This document shows, piece after piece, positions 53,218 through 61,945 of a stretch of 64,000 bases of DNA (position 1 is its first letter; each line of letters opens with the position of its first letter). This stretch comes from Peribacillus simplex NBRC 15720 = DSM 1321 (GTDB lineage Bacteria > Bacillota > Bacilli > Bacillales > DSM-1321), in assembly GCF_002243645.1 (NCBI RefSeq), contig NZ_CP017704.1, positions 4,482,001-4,546,000 on the forward strand, in the 5' to 3' direction. Below the pieces are notes generated by a model that had not been told where the DNA came from, did no database searches, and saw nothing but the letters and a program-made list of their open reading frames with translations. The translations under genes were made by a program, and so were the position numbers.

Positions 53218-55275
53218 ATGCAAAAGGTCATGATAGTAGGGGGAGGAGTGGGAGGGACAACTGTGTTGAAACTCCTATCGGAAAGTGAAGTATTCTCCAT
53301 TGTTTGTATGGCTGATACGAATGAATCCGCTGAAGGGATGCTTGCTGCAAAGGAACGAAAGATTCCTACAGTGACCAATTGGAGCATGGGATTGGAGCGG
53401 GACTTGGACATCATTTTTGATACGACCGGTGACCCGTCTGTCTATAAAAAGATAAAAAGGGACATGGGCGAACAAACGATTCTTATTCCTGGAAGTGTCG
53501 CCCTCATAATGGCAAAGTTGTTTGAAGAGAAAAATCGCTTAATAAGTAAATTGGAGAATACCTCGGCAAAAATGGACTTGATCCTTAATACGACCAGTGA
53601 AGGGATGGTGGTGATTGATCATGAAGGATTCATCATCATGTTCAATGATAGTGCGGAACGTGCATCTGACACAAAGCGCGAGGATGTGATAGGCAGACAT
53701 ATCAAAGATTTCATCCCTTCAACTGGATTGCTGCGAGTGATGCAAACGAACCAAAAAGAAGTAAATCAGGAAATCACCCTCAGCAATGGGATGGAACTCA
53801 TAACGACAAGGATACCTCTGGTGAATGCCGATAAGGAAATCATAGGGGCTTTTTCCGTGTTTAGGAATAAAACGGAGGCTGTACAATTGGCGGAGCAGAT
53901 CACTGATTTAAAAGAGATACAGACGATGCTCCAGGCCATCATTCAATCCAGTGATGAAGCCATATCTGTTGTCGATGATCAAGGCAGGGGGCTTTTGATC
54001 AATCCGGCATATACAAGAATCACTGGCTTAACAAAGACCCAAGTGATTGGTAAGCCGGCTTCCATCGATATTTACGAAGGTGAAAGTATGCATATGAAAG
54101 TGCTTCAGACAAAAAAACCTGTTCGGGGTGTCAATATGCGTGTCGGCCCAAAACATAAGGAAGTGATCGTGAATGTTGCTCCAATCATCGTGGATGGGTG
54201 CCTGAAAGGGAGCGTTGGCGTCATTCATGATGTATCGGAAATTCAAGCCTTGACCCATGAACTGAATCGGGCAAGACAGATTATTCGTACATTGCAGGCT
54301 AAATATTCCTTTGATGATATAATTGGGGCTTCCGAAGAGATGAAGCTTCCGATTGAACAGGCGAAGTTATCGGCAAAAACACCTGCTACTGTCTTATTAA
54401 GAGGGGAATCAGGGACTGGCAAAGAGTTATTTGCACACGCCATACATAATGCAAGCGATAGGAAATTCAATAAATTCGTACGTGTAAATTGTGCGGCCAT
54501 CTCGGAATCATTACTTGAAAGTGAACTGTTCGGTTATGATGAAGGAGCCTTTACAGGGGCAAGCAGGGGAGGAAAGGTCGGTTTTTTTGAAGAGGCAAAT
54601 CAAGGGAGTATCTTTTTGGACGAAATTGGTGAATTACCAGCCAACATCCAAGCTAAATTACTTCGGGTTTTACAAGAAAAGGAAATCATCAGAGTGGGTG
54701 GGACGAAGCCGATTCCCATCAATGTCAGGGTCATAGCCGCTACGAATATCAATCTTGAACAGGCCATCGCTACCGGATCATTCAGGGAAGACTTGTATTT
54801 CAGGCTGAACCGCATGCCTATTTTCATTGCTCCACTAAGAAAGCGAAGAGAAGATTTGAGAGAATTGGCGGAGCATTTGATTAATAAAATCAATCAAGAG
54901 TATGGACGGAGCATAGAGGGAATTACAGCAGCAGCTATACATAAGATGCAAATATACAACTGGCCAGGTAATGTGAGGGAACTGGAAAATATCTTAGGAC
55001 GGGCAATCATTTTCATGAAATTGAACGAGACGATCATTGATATACATCATATTCCGGATTTTATCGAAGAGGTTCCATTAAAACAGGAGAAATTAGTAAT
55101 GAAGCCTTCTGGCTACGTATCGGGGAAACCGCTCTCGGAGATAATAGACCAGTATGAAGCCGAAATCATTCAGCAAGCGTTCCATACCCACAAGGGAAAT
55201 AAAACACTTACGGCAAAAGCATTAGGGATTTCAGTTAGAAATCTATATTACAAAATGGAAAAATTAAAACTGTGA
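53218..55275 (+). CDS. bkdR: sigma-54-dependent transcriptional activator BkdR
   Basis: Activates the branched-chain keto-acid dehydrogenase operon with sigma-L (sigma-54). 685 residues: an N-terminal Rossmann-like sensor ([16 protein letters not shown], 1-100), two PAS domains (about 118-220 and 235-345), an AAA+ domain (about 360-590) with Walker A GESGTGKE, the sigma-54 contact loop GAFTGA and Walker B IFLDEIGE, and a Fis-type helix-turn-helix at the C terminus ([20 protein letters not shown]). ATG 53218 follows AAGGGGGATGGCTC. Similar length to B. subtilis BkdR. Confidence 0.93.
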   Translation: MQKVMIVGGGVGGTTVLKLLSESEVFSIVCMADTNESAEGMLAAKERKIPTVTNWSMGLERDLDIIFDTTGDPSVYKKIKRDMGEQTILIPGSVALIMAKLFEEKNRLISKLENTSAKMDLILNTTSEGMVVIDHEGFIIMFNDSAERASDTKREDVIGRHIKDFIPSTGLLRVMQTNQKEVNQEITLSNGMELITTRIPLVNADKEIIGAFSVFRNKTEAVQLAEQITDLKEIQTMLQAIIQSSDEAISVVDDQGRGLLINPAYTRITGLTKTQVIGKPASIDIYEGESMHMKVLQTKKPVRGVNMRVGPKHKEVIVNVAPIIVDGCLKGSVGVIHDVSEIQALTHELNRARQIIRTLQAKYSFDDIIGASEEMKLPIEQAKLSAKTPATVLLRGESGTGKELFAHAIHNASDRKFNKFVRVNCAAISESLLESELFGYDEGAFTGASRGGKVGFFEEANQGSIFLDEIGELPANIQAKLLRVLQEKEIIRVGGTKPIPINVRVIAATNINLEQAIATGSFREDLYFRLNRMPIFIAPLRKRREDLRELAEHLINKINQEYGRSIEGITAAAIHKMQIYNWPGNVRELENILGRAIIFMKLNETIIDIHHIPDFIEEVPLKQEKLVMKPSGYVSGKPLSEIIDQYEAEIIQQAFHTHKGNKTLTAKALGISVRNLYYKMEKLKL

Positions 55276-55299
55276 AAATTTTTGCACGCAAAAAATTGC

Positions 55300-55325
55300 G
55301 CACTATGAAAAAAACTGCACGGAAT
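55300..55325 (+). repeat. 26-nt repeat, copy 2 (upstream activating region of bkd operon)
   Basis: GCACTATG + seven A + CTGCACGGAAT. It lies 138 nt upstream of the -24 element, a normal enhancer distance for a sigma-54 activator. Matches copy 1 near bkdR except at three positions (G/C, T/C, G/C). Confidence 0.7.
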
Positions 55326-55462
55326 TTTCTGATTTATTTTAATTTAAGCGAGACTCCACTTCTAACATGAAATTTTTTTGAATTTGTTATAGGCTATAGT
55401 TGCCAACATATTAACCTTCATCTCCTTTTTTTGGATAAAAAGGCTCTCATAATGTATTTTAT

Positions 55463-55478
55463 TGGCATGTTATTTGCA
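55463..55478 (+). promoter_or_regulatory. sigma-54 (sigma-L) promoter of the bkd operon
   Basis: TGGCATGTTATTTGCA matches TGGCAC-N5-TTGCW: the GG and GC doublets are exactly 12 nt apart. The predicted start is about 150 nt before bcd. Fits activation by BkdR. Confidence 0.9.
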
Positions 55479-55642
55479 TATTTAGAAGGTGCATGGATTT
55501 TTCAAGGGACCATTCCCCATGGGGAAAATATCATGTGAGTAGCGGATTTTATTTAAAATGAACGTAGGAACAAGTAAGAATGAGGAGTAATTTAGTGTCC
55601 TCATATCTGACATGTATTAAAACATCTAGGGAGGATTCCTTT

Positions 55643-56740
55643 ATGGAAATTTTTAAATATCTTGAGAAGTATGATTACGAGCAACTGCTATTCTGTCAGG
55701 ATAAACAATCGGGTTTGAAAGCGATTATTGCCATTCATGATACAACATTAGGGCCTGCGCTTGGAGGCACAAGGATGTGGACGTATGCATCTGAAGAAGA
55801 AGCCATTGAAGATGCCTTAAGGCTTTCGAGAGGAATGACATATAAGAACGCAGCTGCCGGCTTGAATTTAGGCGGGGGGAAAACCGTCATCATCGGCGAT
55901 CCGCGTAAGGATAAAAATGAAGAAATGTTCCGTGCATTCGGAAGGTATATCCAAGGGCTGAATGGGCGTTATATAACAGCTGAAGATGTAGGTACAACGG
56001 TTGAGGATATGGATCTCATTCATGAGGAGACGGATTTTGTCACTGGGATTTCCCCTGCATTCGGTTCTTCGGGTAACCCTTCCCCTGTAACTGCTTATGG
56101 GGTGTATCGCGGTATGAAGGCTGCTGCAAAAGAAGCATTCGGAACTGATTCTTTAGAAGGCAAGGTAATTGCAGTCCAAGGCGTCGGGAATGTTTCTTAT
56201 AACTTATGCCGTCACCTTCATGAGGAGGGCGCCAAGCTGATCGTTACGGATATAAATAAAGAAAGCGTGGCCCGTGCGGTTGAATCCTTTGGGGCGACTG
56301 CAGTGAATCCTGATGAAATTTATGGAGTCGACTGTGATATCTATGCACCATGTGCGTTAGGGGCGGTCATAAATGATCATACAATCAATCAAATCAGGGC
56401 GAAGGTCATTGCAGGTGCAGCCAATAATCAATTAAAGGAACCTGTTCATGGCGATCAAATTCATGAAAAAGGTATTATATATGCACCTGATTATGTAATT
56501 AATGCAGGTGGAGTCATAAATGTAGCCGATGAGCTTCTAGGGTATAATCGGGAAAGAGCCCTTAAGAAAGTGGAAACGGTTTATGATACAATTGAACGAG
56601 TCATCGAGATTGCAAAACGTGATCAAATCCCAACTTATAAAGCAGCGGATAGGATGGCAGAGGAGCGCATTGCTCGCATGAGGAATTCAAGGAGCCAATT
56701 CTTGCAAAATGAAAAACACATCTTGAATGGAAGAAAGTGA
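55643..56740 (+). CDS. bcd: branched-chain amino acid (leucine) dehydrogenase
   Basis: NAD-dependent oxidative deamination of leucine, isoleucine and valine to 2-keto acids for BkdAB/LpdV/BkdB. 365 residues; catalytic lysines fall in [15 protein letters not shown] and the MTYKNAAAG block; NAD fold [18 protein letters not shown] 55643 follows AGGGAGG at 8 nt; the frame is open from 55580. It is the first gene after the sigma-54 promoter; ptb, which precedes it in B. subtilis, is absent. Confidence 0.94.
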   Translation: MEIFKYLEKYDYEQLLFCQDKQSGLKAIIAIHDTTLGPALGGTRMWTYASEEEAIEDALRLSRGMTYKNAAAGLNLGGGKTVIIGDPRKDKNEEMFRAFGRYIQGLNGRYITAEDVGTTVEDMDLIHEETDFVTGISPAFGSSGNPSPVTAYGVYRGMKAAAKEAFGTDSLEGKVIAVQGVGNVSYNLCRHLHEEGAKLIVTDINKESVARAVESFGATAVNPDEIYGVDCDIYAPCALGAVINDHTINQIRAKVIAGAANNQLKEPVHGDQIHEKGIIYAPDYVINAGGVINVADELLGYNRERALKKVETVYDTIERVIEIAKRDQIPTYKAADRMAEERIARMRNSRSQFLQNEKHILNGRK

Positions 56741-56764
56741 ATGTAGTTTTACAAGATAATATAG

Positions 56765-56799
56765 ATTCCTGTGTTTTTTTTAATAAACACAGGAATTTT
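56765..56799 (+). terminator. hairpin between bcd and lpdV
   Basis: ATTCCTGTGTTT (56765-56776) pairs perfectly with AAACACAGGAAT (56785-56796), followed by only three more T. It may attenuate or process the transcript between bcd and the dehydrogenase genes rather than end it. Confidence 0.65.
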
Positions 56800-56873
56800 C
56801 AACATGGATAACGTAATAAACATAGGGCAAGAAAAATGGTGACAATAGTATGTATTTGTGAGGAGGAGCGGTT

Positions 56874-58295
56874 TTGGCTGAAGAATTTGACCTCGTTATC
56901 CTCGGCGGAGGAACAGGCGGGTATGTGGCAGCGATAAAGGCTGCTCAATTAGGATTGAAAACGGCTGTCGTGGAGAAAGGCAAGCTCGGCGGAACGTGTC
57001 TACATAAAGGCTGTATCCCTTCAAAAGCACTTTTAAGGAGTGCGGAAGTTTATCAGACTGCAGTGAAAAGTGAGGAATTCGGTGTTGTTACCGGGGATGT
57101 AAAGGTAGATTTCCTTAAGGTGCAGGAAAGAAAGAATAAAGTGGTCGATCAACTCTATAAAGGTGTCCAGCACTTGATGAAACAAGGGAAGATAACGGTT
57201 TATGAAGGGTTAGGACGTATACTTGGTCCATCTATATTTTCACCGATGCCTGGGACAATTTCCGTGGAAATGAATAATGGCAGTGAAAATGAAATGCTCA
57301 TTCCTCAGAATGTCATCATTGCCACCGGTTCGCGTCCGAGGACACTGCCTGGTTTGACGATTGATGGGGAATTTGTGCTTACATCGGATGAAGCTCTAAA
57401 GCTTGAGAGTCTGCCAAAATCAATGATTATTGTAGGCGGGGGAGTAATCGGCATTGAATGGGCTTCGATGCTCAATGATTTTGGCGTGGAAGTGACAGTA
57501 CTGGAATATGCAGATAGAATCATCCCGACTGAGGACCATGATATTTCCAGTGAAATGCTTCGTCTCCTAACGAAAAAGGGCGTCAAATTCGTTACAGGTG
57601 CCAAGGTATTGCCTGAAACCCTGAAAACGGATGTTTCAGTATCCATTTCTGCTGAAGTCAAAGGTTCGCTAGAGGAATTCACAGCTGAAAAAATGCTGGT
57701 TTCCGTAGGCAGATCAGCAAATGTTGAAGGGATCGGCCTTGAAAATACGGAAATTGTGAAAGAAAAAGGTTTTATTGAAACCAATGACTTCTTCCAAACG
57801 AAGGAATCACATATCTATGCGATCGGTGATTGTATCGGCGGTCTGCAATTGGCTCACGTTGCCTCCCATGAAGGTATTACGGCTGTTGAACATATAACAG
57901 GCCAAAAACCGGAACGGCTGGATTATTCGCTCATTTCAAAATGTGTGTATTCAAGCCCTGAAGCTGCAAGTGTCGGTTTGACGGAAGAACAGGCAAACAA
58001 GGAAGGCTATGATCTTAAAATTGGGAAATTCCCATTCCGTGCAGTTGGTAAGGCCCTTGTTTTCGGGGAAGCGGATGGTTTTGTCAAAATCATCGCCGAT
58101 AAGAAAACGGATGATATACTGGGCGTTCATATGATCGGACCACATGTTACGGATATGATTTCAGAAGCGGGACTTGCAAAAGTGCTTGATGCGACACCTT
58201 GGGAGATAGGCAAGACAATTCATCCGCACCCAAGTCTTTCTGAAGCAATCGGAGAGGCGGCCCTTGCTGTCGATGGACGTGCCATTCATTCATAA
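56874..58295 (+). CDS. lpdV: dihydrolipoyl dehydrogenase of the branched-chain complex
   Basis: E3 flavoprotein reoxidising the lipoyl group of BkdB with NAD. 473 residues: FAD motif LVILGGGTGGYVAA, redox disulfide GGTCLHKGCIPSK, NAD motif MIIVGGGVIGIEWAS, FAD YAIGDCIGG and the catalytic His/Glu in HPHPSLSEAIGEA. TTG start after GAGGAGGAG. buk, which precedes lpdV in B. subtilis, is absent: only a hairpin separates bcd and lpdV. Confidence 0.94.
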   Translation: MAEEFDLVILGGGTGGYVAAIKAAQLGLKTAVVEKGKLGGTCLHKGCIPSKALLRSAEVYQTAVKSEEFGVVTGDVKVDFLKVQERKNKVVDQLYKGVQHLMKQGKITVYEGLGRILGPSIFSPMPGTISVEMNNGSENEMLIPQNVIIATGSRPRTLPGLTIDGEFVLTSDEALKLESLPKSMIIVGGGVIGIEWASMLNDFGVEVTVLEYADRIIPTEDHDISSEMLRLLTKKGVKFVTGAKVLPETLKTDVSVSISAEVKGSLEEFTAEKMLVSVGRSANVEGIGLENTEIVKEKGFIETNDFFQTKESHIYAIGDCIGGLQLAHVASHEGITAVEHITGQKPERLDYSLISKCVYSSPEAASVGLTEEQANKEGYDLKIGKFPFRAVGKALVFGEADGFVKIIADKKTDDILGVHMIGPHVTDMISEAGLAKVLDATPWEIGKTIHPHPSLSEAIGEAALAVDGRAIHS

Positions 58296-58319
58296 AGAAT
58301 AAGGTCAGGAGGTTTTATG

Positions 58320-59315
58320 ATGGTAGAGAATCGTCATGAACAATTAGGCTTAAATGAGGAAACGGTTTTAGATATGTACCGGACAATGCTTTTGTCCCGC
58401 AGAATTGATGAGCGCATGTGGCTTTTAAACCGATCCGGGAAAATTCCCTTCGTGATTTCCTGCCAGGGGCAAGAAGCTGCACAGGTTGGGGCAGCGTTTG
58501 CGCTTGATCGGCAAAAGGATTATGTACTGCCTTATTATCGGGATGTAGGTGTGGTGCTTACCTTCGGAATGACCGCAAAAGACTTGATGCTTTCAGGTTT
58601 CGCGAAAGAGGAAGATCCCAATTCCGGCGGGCGCCAAATGCCTGGTCATTTTGGTCAAAAGAAAAATAGGATCGTCACTGGTTCATCGCCTGTAACGACA
58701 CAGGTCCCGCATGCTGTTGGAATTGCACTTGCAGGGAAGATGGAAGGTAAGGATTTGGTAACTTTCGTAACGTTTGGGGAAGGTTCATCCAATCAGGGCG
58801 ATTTTCATGAAGGGGCCAACTTTGCAGGTGTGCATAAGCTACCGGTCATTTTCATGTGTGAAAATAATAAATATGCGATTTCTGTTCCTATTTCCAAACA
58901 GCTATCGTGTGAAAATGTTTCCGACAGGGCGATTGGCTATGGGATGCCTGGAATAACGGTGGATGGCAATGATCCATTGGCAGTGTATGCAGCGGTGAAA
59001 GAAGCGGCTGACCGTGCACGAAGGGGAGAAGGCCCTACACTAGTAGAAACCGTTTCATACAGGCTCACACCTCATTCAAGTGATGATGATGACCGAAGCT
59101 ACCGGACAGCGGACGAAGTGGCCGAAGCCAAAACGAAGGATTCCATAATGACATTTGGAGCGTATTTAAAAGAAGTGGGAATCATGGATGATGACATTGA
59201 GAAACAAATGAATGATGAAGTCATGAAGATAGTCAACGAAGCAACCGATTATGCTGAAAATGCTCCATATCCGAAGGCTGAAAGTGCTATGAATCATGTG
59301 TATGCACAAAAGTAA
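58320..59315 (+). CDS. bkdAA: branched-chain 2-oxoacid dehydrogenase E1 alpha
   Basis: Thiamine-diphosphate E1 alpha subunit decarboxylating branched 2-keto acids, giving iso/anteiso acyl-CoA primers. 331 residues; the ThDP motif is GEGSSNQGDFHEGANFA ... ENNKYAISVP, and RLTPHSSDDDDRSYR is the phosphorylation-loop region. ATG 58320 is 7 nt after AGGAGG (58307-58312); ATG 58317 is 4 nt away. Highly similar to B. subtilis BkdAA. Confidence 0.94.
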   Translation: MVENRHEQLGLNEETVLDMYRTMLLSRRIDERMWLLNRSGKIPFVISCQGQEAAQVGAAFALDRQKDYVLPYYRDVGVVLTFGMTAKDLMLSGFAKEEDPNSGGRQMPGHFGQKKNRIVTGSSPVTTQVPHAVGIALAGKMEGKDLVTFVTFGEGSSNQGDFHEGANFAGVHKLPVIFMCENNKYAISVPISKQLSCENVSDRAIGYGMPGITVDGNDPLAVYAAVKEAADRARRGEGPTLVETVSYRLTPHSSDDDDRSYRTADEVAEAKTKDSIMTFGAYLKEVGIMDDDIEKQMNDEVMKIVNEATDYAENAPYPKAESAMNHVYAQK

Positions 59316-59327
59316 GGGGGTAATAGA

Positions 59328-60311
59328 ATGCCAGTGATTTCTTATATAGATGCCGTGACAATGGCAATGAGGGAAGAGATGGAACGCGATTCCCGTGTAT
59401 TCGTATTGGGAGAGGATGTAGGAAAAAAAGGTGGGGTCTTTAAAGCTACTAATGGTTTATACGACCAATTCGGTGAAGCCAGGGTCATCGATACCCCTCT
59501 CGCTGAATCTGCAATTGCAGGAGTGGGAATTGGAGCCGCCATGTATGGGCTTCGGCCGATAGCTGAGATGCAATTTGCTGATTTCATCATGCCTGCCATT
59601 AACCAAATAGTTTCAGAGGCAGCCAAGATTAGATACCGTTCTAATAATGACTGGAGCTGTCCTATGGTAATCCGTGCTCCATATGGAGGAGGGATTCATG
59701 GAGCTCTTTATCATTCACAATCGGTTGAAGCAATCTTTGCTAATCAGCCGGGCTTGAAAATTGTGATGCCTTCCACTCCGTATGATGTAAAGGGTTTGCT
59801 TAAAGCTGCCATTCGCGATGAAGACCCAGTGCTTTTCTTTGAACATAAACGCGCATACCGCTTGATCAAGGGTGAGGTACCCACTGAAGATTATGTACTT
59901 CCAATTGGTAAGGCGGATGTGAAAAGGGAAGGGGAAGACATTACTGTCATCTCCTATGGCCTTTGTGTGCATTTTGCCCTTCAGGCAGCGGAAAAATTAG
60001 CTGCAGATGGAATTTCTGCACATGTTCTTGACTTGCGTACGGTCTACCCTTTGGATAAGGATGCTATTATAGAAGCAGCTTCTAAAACGGGGAAAGTATT
60101 ACTGGTTACGGAAGATAATAAAGAAGGAAGCATCATGAGTGAGGTCGCAGCCATCATTGCTGAGCATTGCCTTTTTGATTTGGATGCCCCTGTAAAACGA
60201 TTGGCCGGACCTGATGTACCTGCCATGCCATATGCGCCTACGATGGAAAAACATTTTATGGTGAATCCTGATAAGGTGGAAAAAGCTATGAGGGAATTGG
60301 CCGAGTATTAA
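59328..60311 (+). CDS. bkdAB: branched-chain 2-oxoacid dehydrogenase E1 beta
   Basis: E1 beta subunit, 327 residues. Shows VFVLGEDVGKKGGVFKAT, DTPLAESAIAGVGIGAA (catalytic Glu region), MQFADFIMPAINQI and RAPYGGGIHGALYHSQS. RBS AAGGGGG. 12 nt after bkdAA. Confidence 0.95.
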   Translation: MPVISYIDAVTMAMREEMERDSRVFVLGEDVGKKGGVFKATNGLYDQFGEARVIDTPLAESAIAGVGIGAAMYGLRPIAEMQFADFIMPAINQIVSEAAKIRYRSNNDWSCPMVIRAPYGGGIHGALYHSQSVEAIFANQPGLKIVMPSTPYDVKGLLKAAIRDEDPVLFFEHKRAYRLIKGEVPTEDYVLPIGKADVKREGEDITVISYGLCVHFALQAAEKLAADGISAHVLDLRTVYPLDKDAIIEAASKTGKVLLVTEDNKEGSIMSEVAAIIAEHCLFDLDAPVKRLAGPDVPAMPYAPTMEKHFMVNPDKVEKAMRELAEY

Positions 60312-60337
60312 TGACTGTTAAGAAGGAGGAATGAATT

Positions 60338-61624
60338 ATGGCTATGGAATTAATGAAGATGCCTCAACTAGGCGAAAGTGTCACAGAGGGAACCATCAGT
60401 AAATGGCTTGTGAAGCCAGGGGATCATGTCACGAAATACGACCCGCTAGCTGAAGTGATGACAGATAAAGTAAATGCTGAGGTTCCTTCTTCCTTCACCG
60501 GCATCATCAAGGAATTGAAAGCGGATGAGAATCAAACATTGGCAGTCGGGGAAGTCATTTGCTCGATTGAAGTTGAAGCGGCAAAGACGGATAACGGAAA
60601 TGCTGGGCAGGTTTCTCATAGTGAGGAAAATGTTGAAGCACCTGTTACAAGAGATGTGCAGCAAGCGTCGGCCGAACCATCAAGGAAAGCTCGCTATTCG
60701 CCAGCTGTGTTAAAACTTTCCCAGGAGCATGGAATAGATCTTTCAAAAGTTAAAGGAACGGGGAATGAGGGACGGATCACCCGTAAAGATTTATTGAAAC
60801 TTGTTGAATCAGGGAATCTTCCTAAGGCGGATGAGCCTTCCGCAATATCCGATTCGGTTCCTGAAGCGATCGCTCCTCAAGTTAATCGTCAAACCAGTCC
60901 AGTAACAAACGTGACTACTGCGGCTGGTGACAAGGAAATACCTGTTACCGGCATCCGAAAGGCAATTGCGTCCAATATGTTGAAAAGTAAGCACGAAATT
61001 CCACATGCCTGGACGATGGTGGAAGTTGACGCAAGCAATATGGTGAAGTTGCGTGATAATCTAAAATCCGGCTTTAAACAAAAAGAAGGCTATAATTTAA
61101 CGTACTTTGCCTTTTTCGTAAAAGCGGTTGCTCAAGCCCTTACGGAATTTCCAGAGCTCAATTCGATGTGGGCAGGCGAAAAGATCATACAAAAGAAAGA
61201 AATCAATATATCAATAGCCGTTGCAACTGAAGATGCCTTATTTGTACCGGTCATTAAAAATGCGGATGAAAAATCAATCAAAGGTATAGCAAGGGAGATA
61301 CAGGAACTCGCATCCAAAGTTAAGGCGGGTAAGTTAAAAGCAGAGGATATGCAAGGTGGTACGTTCACTGTTAATAACACTGGTTCATTCGGTTCTGTCC
61401 AGTCCATGGGAATCATTAATTACCCACAGGCGGCCATTTTACAAGTTGAAACGATTGTAAAACGCCCAGTGGTCATAAATGACATGATTGCAGTACGAGA
61501 TATGGTGAATCTCTGTTTATCACTTGATCATCGTGTTTTGGACGGACTGGTATGCGGCCGATTCCTCGCGAGGGTTAAAGAAATCATCGAAAAGATTTCC
61601 AAAGATAACACTTCCATATACTAA
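60338..61624 (+). CDS. bkdB: branched-chain 2-oxoacid dehydrogenase E2 (dihydrolipoyl acyltransferase)
   Basis: E2 core transferring the acyl group to CoA. 428 residues: lipoyl domain (1-80, lipoyl lysine in VMTDKVNAEVPS), peripheral subunit-binding domain (about 120-157, RYSPAVLKLSQEHGIDL), a Ser/Thr/Pro-rich linker and the catalytic domain with LSLDHRVLDGL (His and Asp). ATG 60338 follows AAGGAGG. Last gene of the operon. Confidence 0.95.
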   Translation: MAMELMKMPQLGESVTEGTISKWLVKPGDHVTKYDPLAEVMTDKVNAEVPSSFTGIIKELKADENQTLAVGEVICSIEVEAAKTDNGNAGQVSHSEENVEAPVTRDVQQASAEPSRKARYSPAVLKLSQEHGIDLSKVKGTGNEGRITRKDLLKLVESGNLPKADEPSAISDSVPEAIAPQVNRQTSPVTNVTTAAGDKEIPVTGIRKAIASNMLKSKHEIPHAWTMVEVDASNMVKLRDNLKSGFKQKEGYNLTYFAFFVKAVAQALTEFPELNSMWAGEKIIQKKEINISIAVATEDALFVPVIKNADEKSIKGIAREIQELASKVKAGKLKAEDMQGGTFTVNNTGSFGSVQSMGIINYPQAAILQVETIVKRPVVINDMIAVRDMVNLCLSLDHRVLDGLVCGRFLARVKEIIEKISKDNTSIY

Positions 61625-61945
61625 AATGAAGAAAAGGAAGGCCGGTAGGTCCTTCCTTTTTGTTTTGTGCTTCACTTTTCCATAGAAAAACATCGACAAA
61701 TATTTTATTTTTGCTATTATTTTATTAAGAGCTGTTCTAATACAGATCAGGGGCTGTACTTGATTTATAAAGAGGCGAAATAGGCTAGTGGTTTCCCTAA
61801 TAACAGGTTTGCTAATTTCTATTGTCTTAAATTTCAAGAAAATTATGGTAGAATGTTAGTATAATCCAGATCAAATTGATGGGAGGGTGGTTTTCTTATC
61901 CAAAACTGACTGAGCGTTCGTTCTCCCAATGAAAGGACAGGGCGT
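61625..61945. other. bkdB-mutA intergenic region
   Basis: Holds the bkd terminator, a TATAAT at 61860-61865 without a good -35, and GGGAGGGTGG at 61879-61888, a ribosome-site-like run followed only by an eight-codon frame (GTG 61885). No gene supported. Confidence 0.4.
61632..61661 (+). terminator. terminator of the bkd operon
   Basis: AAAAGGAAGG (61632-61641) pairs with CCTTCCTTTT (61651-61660), followed by TGTTTTG. Confidence 0.85.

Larger units (their letters stand above)
55276..55642. other. bkd operon control region
   Basis: Contains three TGCRCR-like half sites (55283-55288, 55297-55302, 55316-55321), copy 2 of the 26-nt repeat, a CodY-like half site AATTTTCTGA (55323-55332), the sigma-54 promoter (55463-55478) and a perfect 14-bp palindrome TTCCCCATGGGGAA in the leader (55513-55526). 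Confidence 0.6.

Noticed and set aside
61885-61911. Small leader gene before mutA at the GGGAGGGTGG site
   Set aside because: The only frame has eight codons and the start overlaps the purine run; no sign of a real peptide.
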